Assembly: GCA_032717465.1 (NCBI GenBank)
Contig: CM064632.1
Location: forward strand, 28,045,480-28,109,479
DNA from: Coenobita brevimanus
Taxonomy: Eukaryota > Arthropoda > Malacostraca > Decapoda > Coenobitidae
Direction: 5' to 3'
Length of the DNA stretch: 64,000 nt
Shown here: positions 56,985-64,000 of the stretch, piece by piece
Numbering within the stretch: the first letter of the stretch is position 1
Layout: every line of letters begins with the position of its first letter
Notes under the pieces: model-generated
What the model saw: only the letters and a program-made list of their open reading frames with translations
What the model was told of the DNA's origin: nothing
Database searches by the model: none
Translations under genes and position numbers: made by a program

Positions 56985-57382
56985 ATATTAACTCCTAGCT
57001 CTAAAGCTATTCACGAGATATTGCTCACTCATTCATATTTAGGTATTTATAATTAAAGTTTATAGGCACAAGTTTACTGGTGTTTACCGTTAATTTAGCA
57101 AGTGAATTTTTGCTTTATTAATCCATAGAGTACTTAACTCTATTTGGTACTTTATTTTTGGTAACGTCAGACGATTTTATTCGCTCCTGGGTAGTCGCTG
57201 TACCCATTGTGTTAATTATTGAGTTCTCAGTTATTTGCATTTTTGCTTTAATCTTTGCCAGTTAACTAGATAAGACTGGTCACCACTAGCTTGTGTCTGT
57301 ATTCTTTATTTGTGTTATTAGCATTCGTTTGCGAAGCAGTCAGTACTCAATTTCGGTTTGCTTAGTAAACTGAGCTAGCATC

Positions 57383-58565
57383 ATGGCAGCCAGTGCTTAT
57401 GTACAGGAAGCCAAAGATATGGGTCTCACAGACCCAGAGAAAATACATAGTTACGTTCTCTCACGGTTCAATTACGAGCAAGAACGTGAGAAAGATGCTC
57501 GTGAAGAGCGTAGAATTCAGCGCGAATACGAGCGAGAACAGCGCGAATACGAGCGAGAGCAGCGCGAACACGAGCGAGAACAGCGTGAGGAATGAGAGTG
57601 AGAACGAGAACACGAACGTGCCAAGCGAGAAGCACGCGAAAAACATGAACTTGAAGTGCTGAAGCTCAAGCGAGACTCCTTGGCTTCAGACACATCTGGT
57701 GCAGTTGGTCCAAGCTCCACGAGCGTTCTCCCTGCACATGTCCTGGCGACCCCACGCATCAAGCTTCCTTCATACAAGGAAAGTGAGCGAATCGAGCCGT
57801 ACATAGCTCGTTTTGAGGACATGGCAGACATGTATCAACTGGATGAGGCAGCTAAGCGGATCCAATTTCTTAGTTTATTTGAGGGCCCTGCCCTCGATAT
57901 TCTCCACAGAATTCGTGGAGACAATCTCACATATGAGATGATGAAAGCTGCACTCATTAAGGCGTATGGTCTCACAGTAGACGACACCAAAGTTCAGTTC
58001 ATGCGAGCTCGTCTCCAAGACAAGGAGACAGCTGTTCAGTTCCTCAATCGTCTCACTGCTTACTTAAATGAGTGGATGGAGAAAGATGAAACTCCTTCCA
58101 CATGTGAAGGGATAATTGACCTTGTGCTGCGTACACAGCTAGAGAGGTCGTGGCCTGCTGAGCTCATAGCACAGCTTAAGATCTGCCAGGTGAAAGATGC
58201 CAGCCAAATGGCAGAAAAGGCTGACGCATTCTTTACAGCATACGGGTATCAAACTCGTAAGCAAAACACCTGGAACAGAAAACCTTACAGCATACGGGTA
58301 TCAAACTCGTAAGCAAAACACCTGGAACAGAAAACCTGATAAATCTGGGAAATCGTCTCAGACTGAATCCCAGCACCAAGGCCATTCTCAGAGTAATGGC
58401 CAAGGTCCAAGCAAACCGCAGAAGGACCAGGGGCAAAATGCACAGCAGCCTGCTTGGAAGCAGTACAACAAGCACCCCAACCAGCAGCAGTTCCCCAAGC
58501 AGCAGCAGCAATACAAGGACAAGCCACGTAACCCTCAGTCAGGTCAATTAGTGTATCGCAGGTAG
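57383..58565 (+). pseudogene. Gypsy-2 Gag (two stops, one frameshifting duplication)
   Basis: ATG at 57383 (AGCATCATGG context). The N-terminal part is MAASAYVQEAKDMGLTDPEK, followed by a charged (EREQREYEREQ)-type repeat at about 57520-57595. Two in-frame TGA codons (57593-57601 region) interrupt that repeat where CGA would be expected. The frame continues to a capsid-like segment (LPSYKESERIEPYIARFEDM, about 57766, then EGPALDILHRI and TAVQFLNRLTAYLNEWMEKD). At 58237-58340 a 52-bp segment is present twice in tandem and shifts the frame. The sense then continues in the pol frame with a Gln/Lys/Asn-rich tail (GQNAQQPAWKQYNKHPNQQQ). No CCHC zinc knuckle is visible, unlike Gypsy-1. Confidence 0.8.
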
Positions 58566-60947
58566 GAGGCAAATGCAGCCTTCATTCCACAACAAGTCCC
58601 CGGTGGTGCCGTCTCTACCAGTACAGGTACTTCCCAACAGTTCACAAGTCCTCCTCCGACCATGAACTCTCCTCAGACACCTAGTTCCCAGGGCGCCACG
58701 TTTGCTGCATCGGTTGTTCCGCAGTCTCATGAATGACTGGCTGCTACCTCCTCAGACCCTTCCACCAGCAACACTGCCTTTCTTGTTCAGCCAGGGTCTG
58801 TGGGAGGTGTTTCTGTAAATGTTCTGAGGGACAATGGTTCCTCAGGTTGCTCTGTTAAGCAGAGTTTAGTTCGGCCTGATGAGTATACAGGTCGACAGAT
58901 CCAAGTTAGACTTATTGATGGATCAGTGAGATTGTTCCCTGAGGCACGTATCCAGGTGGCATCTCCATTTTATACTGGTACGACACTTGCAGTTGTCATG
59001 CCAGAACCTCTATTTGACGTAATAGTAGGAAACATTCACGGAGTCAAAAATAGCTGCGCCGTAGATGTTGCTACTCAGACTTCGGCTGCTGCGATAACAC
59101 GAGCCATGGCCAAGGCTCCAAATCGCGTCACTCCATTGACCGTCGCAACGCCGCAAGATCTGATTCGTAGTCAAGATGTTGTCCAAGAGCAACAGACTGA
59201 CTCGACACTTGCCTCAGTGTGCAAGAAGCTGGAGGGTAAAGTGATCAAATATTCACGGGGAGGACAAGCCAGCTTCCTTCGTAAGCGAGGACGGCTGTAC
59301 CATGAGTCACAGACACCCCAGGGTGAGGTTCGACTGCAGTTTGTCGTTCCTGCAAAGTATCGCCGAGCAGTGTTTGAATTAGGTCATTGTTCAGTGATGG
59401 GAGGTCACATGGGTCAAAAGAAGACCTCTGACCGCATCCATGCTGACTTTTTCTGGCCAGGAATGGGACGGGAAATAACGAGGCTTGTACGTTCCTGTGA
59501 TGTGTGTCAGCGTACCACTGACCGGGGACGTGTCCGTCCTGCGCCATTGAAGCCAATGCCTATAATCTCTGAACCGTTCGAGAGAGTAGCAGTTGACATA
59601 GTTGGGCCAATCTCCCCTAGGGCTAGTGATGGATCAAAGTATATCCTCACTATTGTTGATTTCAGCACACGGTGGCCTGAAGCCATGGCCCTTAAGAATA
59701 TAGAGGCCGTCACTGTTGCTGAGGCATTAATCGAAGTGTTCTGTCGTGTAGGTATCCCTAAGGAGGTCTTAAGCGACCGGGGTTCGCAGTTCACTTCAGC
59801 AATGATGAACGAAGCATTCAGGTTGCTGTCCATCCGAGGCTTACGAACTACGCCGTATCATCCCATGTGTAACGGGTTGTGTGAGAGGTTCAATGGAACT
59901 CTCAAGAAGATGTTGAGGCGCATGACCGCCAAACAGCCAAAGGAATGGCCGCGGTTCATTGCTCCTCTTCTATTTGCTTATCGAGAAGCCCCACAGCATT
60001 CATTGAAATTCTCACCCTTTGAACTGATGTATGGGAGGTCGGTCCAGGGCCCACTTCAAGTCCTTCTTGAGTTATGGGACGATGAAGAACCCGACCCTGA
60101 AGTCAAGACCACCTACACCTACGTCCTTGATTTGGCTGACCGCCTCCAGTCGACGTGCGAGTTAGCTAAGGAAGAACTGATCAAGGCGCGTGACGTTCAA
60201 AAGGCCTATTACGATAAGAAGGCAAAGCTTCGGAAGGTTAGTCCAGGCGATAAATGCTTGGTATTACTCCCCACTGCCCAGAACATGTTGTTGGCGCAGT
60301 GGAAGGGTCCATTCGATGTAGTAGAGCGCATTTCAGACCTCAGCTACATAATACAGATGGGGAATCTTCGTAAAAGGTTCCACATTAACATGTTGAAGGC
60401 TTATCATGAGTCAGACCCCGAGGAGACTGGCCTACGAGTAGCTGATGATAGTGACCAGCCACTGGAAGAAACCGGGGCAGCTGCGGTGATCCCAGCTGAT
60501 GACCATGATGACGAGCCCTTAACCGCTCAGTCCCATCAGGAAGAGACTGTCGGAGATGTTTTACTTAACCCTGACTTAGCAGTAGGGGACCAAAATGCCT
60601 TATGGTCACTGCTCTGTCAGTATGTTGATGTCTTCTCAGACCAACCTAGACTTGCAAAGATTGCGTGTCATAAAATTGAGTTGACCAGCAATGCTTCTAT
60701 AAAGGTTAAGCCATATCCGATTCCCATGCGACTACAGGGTGCAGTAGATAAGGAAATTGCTGACATGGAGACTGCAGGCATTATCGAAAAGTCCTCATCT
60801 CCTTACTGTAGTCCGATGGTAGTAGTCCGCAAGAAAGATGGTGGAGTCAGGATTTGTGGCGACTATAGAAGGCTCATTGCAATCACCAAAGTGGATGCTG
60901 AGCCAATGGGTGACCATGTTGCCATCTTCTCTAAGCTGGCAGGGTCA
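58566..60947 (+). pseudogene. Gypsy-2 Pol part 1: protease, integrase, RT N-terminus
   Basis: Follows a TAG at 58563, with another TGA at 58734-58736. The retropepsin motif is VLRDNGSSGCSV (58818; DNG where DTG/DSG is usual), with LFDVIVGNIHG (about 59010) as the second conserved part. The integrase HHCC domain has GHCSVMGGHMGQ (59382) and SCDVCQRT (59493). The DDE core has VAVDIVGPI (59586), LSDRGSQFTSAM (59769), and Glu in CNGLCERFNGTL (about 59868). The GPY/F module is WKGPFDVVERISDLSYIIQ (about 60300). A linker is followed by RT, with YVDVFSDQP (60618), YPIPMRLQGAVDKEIADME and SPYCSPMVVVRKKDGGVRIC (60804). Integrase and RT share one uninterrupted frame of 716 codons (58800-60947), which fixes the domain order. 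Confidence 0.93.
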
Positions 60948-61958
60948 TGATATTTCACAAAGCTCGACGTAGCGAAGGGATTCTTCCAGATTCCCCTTCA
61001 TCCTGAGAGTCGTCAGTTCACTGCCTTTGCTACTCCTAGGGGGTTGTACCAGTATAAAGTTCTGCCATTTGGACTTACCAATTCCCAAGCAGTATTCAAT
61101 CGTGCCATGAGACAAGTGCTCCATGGTATTGTAGGAGTAGAGATGTTCGTTGACGATGTCCTCGTTCATTCCGCCACATAGGAGGAGCACCTCAGACTCT
61201 TGGAAGTTGTCTTCAGAAGACTCCAGAGTTTCAACATGACTGTGAAGCTTAGCAAATGCAAGATTGCTCACAGTGAGGTGGAGTTCCTCGGTCATATTGT
61301 TGGCAACAATCACTGCAGGTGTCAGGGTGACAAGATCAGGAAGGTTAGAGAAGCCCCGAGACCCGTGACCAAGAAACAGGTTAGGGCATTTCTTGGCCTA
61401 GTGGGATATTATAGGAGTTTTATCCCCAACTTTGCTCTCATTGCCTAACCGTTGTACGAAGTGCTACGGAAATATGCTCCAAACACCATTGAATGGGGAG
61501 AAGCGCAAGAGAGATCTTTTGCTACCCTCAAGAATATGTTGTGCAAGGAGCCTATCTTGCAGTTGCCTGATTCCAGCAAACCTTTCACTCTGCGCACTGA
61601 TGCTTCACAAGATGGAGTAGGTGCCGTATTGATGCAGGAATCGGAAGGTGGAATCTTCCCAGTGGCATACCACAGCCGTAGGCTAAAACCCGCCGAGAGG
61701 AATTACAGTACTGTTGAGAAGGAACTCTTGGCTGTGGCTGATGGTGTTAAAAAATATTATTATTATTTATTTGGGGCATCATTTGTTCTGGAAACTGACC
61801 ATATGCCACTCACTAGTCTTAGCACGACCAAGACGGCTAATGCAAGATTGACACGCTGGACACTGTATTTACAGCAGTTTAACCTTGTTGTGAGATGCAT
61901 CAAGGGAAGTGATAACGTAGGTGCAAACCTGATGCCTCGCCTGCTAACTGCTGACTAA
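60948..61958 (+). pseudogene. Gypsy-2 Pol part 2: RT palm/thumb and RNase H
   Basis: Same frame as part 1, with stops at 60948 (TGA, where Arg is usual in the SRYFTKLD position), 61179 (TAG) and 61446 (TAA). RT motifs are: YFTKLDVAKGFFQIPLHPE (60951), LPFGLTNSQAVFNRAM (61062), catalytic MFVDDVLVHSA (FVDD 61146-61157), KCKIAHSEVEFLGHIVG (61254) and KQVRAFLGLVGYYRSFIPNF (61374). RNase H: RTDASQDGVGAVLMQESE (61596), RRLKPAERNYSTVEKELLAV (61677), LETDHMPLTSL (61788) and DNVGANLMPRLLTAD at the stop. RNase H is the last domain. Confidence 0.92.
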
Positions 61959-62116
61959 CATGAGCAGTTGTTGTATGCTGGGTTCCGTGATAGGAATCCT
62001 CAGAGATCTGAGTAATCCAAGGACCAGCCTGGTTCCCAGTCAAAAGTGTAGACCTGACGTCTCACTTGTTGGCCCCACAAGACACAATATGTCCAAGGCC
62101 TGTACATACACGTGTA

Positions 62117-62745
62117 CTGTAGGTTAAGAGGGAAGTGAGAACTCTGCAGAGGCGACTTGAGGCTATGGAAGACCCGAGTTTGCACAAGGATTCTCAGCTC
62201 CCCGATACTAATATAAGTACTGTAGGTTAAGGGGGAAGTTCGAGAGAGAACTCCGCAGAGGCGACTCGAGGCTATGGAAGACCCGAGTTTGCACAAGGAT
62301 TCTCAGCTCCCCGATAGTAATATAAGTACTGTAGGTTAAGGGGGAAGTTCGAGAGAGAACTCCGCAGAGGCGACTCGAGGCTATGGAAGACCCAAGTTTG
62401 CACAAGGATTCTCAGCTCCCCGATACTAATATAAGCACTGTAGGTTAAGGGGGAAGTGAGAACTCTGCAAAGGCGACTTGAGGCTATGGAAGACCCAAGT
62501 TTGCACAAGGATTCTCAGCTCTCCGATACTAATATAAGTACTGTAGGTTAAGGGGGAAGTGAGAACTCCGCGGAGGCGACTTGAGGCTATGGAAGACCCA
62601 AGTTTGCACAAGGATTCTCAGCTCTCCGATACTAATATAAGTACTGTAGGTTAAGGCACAGGTTGAGGACCCGTGTGCAGTTCGAGGCTATGGAAGACCC
62701 GAGTTTGCACACGGATTCTCAACTTGCCGACACTAATCGTGTGCT
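62117..62745. repeat. Six-unit tandem array, 103/109-bp period, inside Gypsy-2
   Basis: Units start at 62117, 62220, 62329, 62438, 62541 and 62644. Each begins CTGTAGGTTAAGGGGGAAGT and contains GAGGCTATGGAAGACCC, GTTTGCACAAGGATTCTCAG and CCGATACTAATATAAG. Units 2 and 3 have a 6-bp insertion (GAAGTTCGAGAGAGAACT instead of GAAGTGAGAACT). Unit 6 is diverged. Confidence 0.95.
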
Positions 62746-63380
62746 ATAATTAATGGCGACCTCGAATGTATGAAGCTTAGGCTGTCACTTGTATTTTTCG
62801 GCCAGAGCGTATTTTTCGTAGCATGTACTGATTGCTAGGCAGAGAGAGTAATTGTATCTTAATAAGAATTTTGTCTCACTGACACTTTTGATGCTCCACA
62901 TTAATTGGTTTTGCAGGTACAGCAATGGGTGTAGCAGTTTTGCTGTTCGGGCCAGCTGATCATCTGCCGCACGCTGCTGCCTCTTCTCCTCTGCCTTCGT
63001 CGTCGCCATATTATTATTTACTATATCATTTACACGTAGGTACAGTTACACTACAACTGTCACACCTACACCGTGTATTACATACATCACACTACACAAC
63101 AATTAGTTGTCAGTGTAAATGTAGCGACTTTTCGTTCAGTTTGACCTGAGTACAGGATTTTCACCGTCGTCACGGAGTTTTTCCCTCAAGCTTGCTTCTA
63201 TTAACGTAAATACGAGTTTTTTTTTTTTTTTTTCGCTCACTGGCGACTGTGACTTTCTCCTGTAGCAGGATAGCACACACACCACAGTGTGAATCTTGTG
63301 TGACTGAGTTAAGATGTGTACAAATATATATATAAATATATCCACAAATTTTTTCCCATAAGGAAAAAATTTAATTTTGT

Positions 63381-63390
63381 AGGGGCGTAA
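63381..63390 (+). other. Gypsy-2 polypurine tract (probable)
   Basis: AGGGGCGTAA directly precedes the right LTR. It is purine-rich but interrupted. Confidence 0.45.
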
Positions 63391-64000
63391 TGTCACGAAT
63401 CAAATTCGTGACATTTCCCTTTTGTGAGAAGCCACGAACTATTAGTGGAAAACTCACTGTTTATCATTCAGTTAACCGCTCATTCGGATGGAAGCTTTGT
63501 CAAATCAATTTTTCATTGTCATACGTGATCGTCTCTGTATGAGACATTAGCGCTTCCGCTGAGCGATTTGTTTTGGGCACGTTTCGCTCACTTGACCGTT
63601 AGAAAAATGCGGCCTATTGCTCCCCCTTTTTTCCCACGACTTAGTCAGTCCAGTTGTTGCTTTGACGGAGAGAGGTCCTGTGCTCCAGAAGTGTGAGAGG
63701 AGAGGTCAGCTAGCACCCAAGCTCCACAAGATCACAGTCTCCAGTGCTCCCACCTTGGTGATACAAAGCATTCATCGACTAGTATTTCCTTCTTGTATTT
63801 TTCTAGTCTTAAGAGTTTAATTAAGGTGTTTTTCCTAGGCGTAAGTATTTAGCTTTTGCGTGAGTGAGTGAGTGCGATCTCATTAATTTGATTTTGAATT
63901 GTAACGTTAAATTAATTTTGTAATCAATAAATTTAACAGTTCTTTTTCTTGAACTTAATGTAAAGTAAACTCTTGTTTCATTTCTCCAAATTAAGCTTAT
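63391..64000 (+). repeat. Gypsy-2 right LTR, truncated by window end
   Basis: 610 bp starting TGTCACGAATCAAATTCGTG, matching 55937-56546 with about seven substitutions. Confidence 0.95.

Larger units (their letters stand above)
61959..63390 (+). other. Gypsy-2 3' non-coding region
   Basis: 1.4 kb between RNase H and the right LTR, much longer than in Gypsy-1 (about 60 bp). It holds the 105-bp array and AT-rich sequence. Minus-strand ORFs beginning MCKLGSSIASSRL recur because of the array and are not genes. Confidence 0.8.
55937..64000 (+). mobile_element. Gypsy-2: Ty3/Gypsy LTR retrotransposon with IN before RT (cut by window edge)
   Basis: A complete left LTR, Gag, Pol with order PR-IN-RT-RH, a 1.4-kb non-coding 3' region with a 105-bp tandem array, and at least 610 bp of the right LTR. 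The two LTRs differ at about seven sites over those 610 bp (about 1.1%), so the insertion is younger than Gypsy-1, yet the coding frame has seven stops and one frameshifting duplication. Its proteins are clearly diverged from those of Gypsy-1. No env-like ORF is seen. Confidence 0.92.

Noticed and set aside
62117..62745. Regular repeat array resembling a CRISPR array
   Set aside because: Units of 103/109 bp are contiguous, without short palindromic repeats and unique spacers. It lies inside an LTR retrotransposon in a eukaryotic genome.

Overview
The window looks like a stretch of a crustacean (most likely decapod) nuclear genome. The signs are very dense di- and trinucleotide microsatellites, several large polypurine or polypyrimidine blocks, many degenerate minisatellites, a tRNA-derived SINE with the poly-A tail typical of decapod SINEs, and layered retrotransposons. 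No rRNA, functional tRNA, CRISPR array, operon or prokaryote-type gene was seen. The only host protein-coding sequence I can support is one 130-bp exon on the minus strand (51275-51404). It reads as part of the extracellular amino-terminal domain of an AMPA-type ionotropic glutamate receptor, so much of the window may be intron of that gene. A second, much weaker exon candidate lies at 42760-42905.

Left part (1-26150): a SINE, a TGACCT-rich degenerate repeat, small inverted-repeat elements and many simple repeats. At 4641-6480 there is a dead minus-strand RTE-type non-LTR retrotransposon, directly abutting a plus-strand Jockey-superfamily relic (about 6485-8235). At 17698-18977 there is a Penelope-like reverse transcriptase gene with long (TG)n tracts on both sides. 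A hAT-like MITE, an RTE-derived short element and SINE-like repeats follow.

Middle (26153-35526): a Ty3/Gypsy LTR retrotransposon (here 'Gypsy-1') with 781- and 776-bp LTRs sits inside an (AT)n microsatellite. It was later broken twice: by a Jockey-superfamily element (about 30835-33057), exactly at the RT catalytic motif, and by a 756-bp TTAA-flanked piggyBac-like element (33501-34256). Joining the host flanks of either insertion restores the reading through RT and RNase H.

Right-middle (35527-55930): GT-rich minisatellites, SINE and foldback elements, a 1.63-kb long-TIR mariner-like element inside another (AT)n tract, and an almost full-length RTE-type element (46345-49506) with APE endonuclease and RT regions. 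Next come the glutamate receptor exon, whose splice donor region is repeated in tandem in the neighbouring intron, a CR1/Jockey-like C-terminal relic, and polypyrimidine or polypurine blocks.

Right end (55937-64000): a second Gypsy element ('Gypsy-2') with a complete left LTR and a right LTR cut by the window edge. Its single pol frame carries several stop codons, at least three of which fit CGA-to-TGA change.

The most interesting signal is that both Gypsy elements, although clearly different from each other, place integrase (with a Gypsy-type GPY/F module) upstream of reverse transcriptase. The order is gag-PR-IN-RT-RH, which is Copia-like and opposite to ordinary Gypsy elements. It is known from the Gmr1-type group, first described in deuterostomes.
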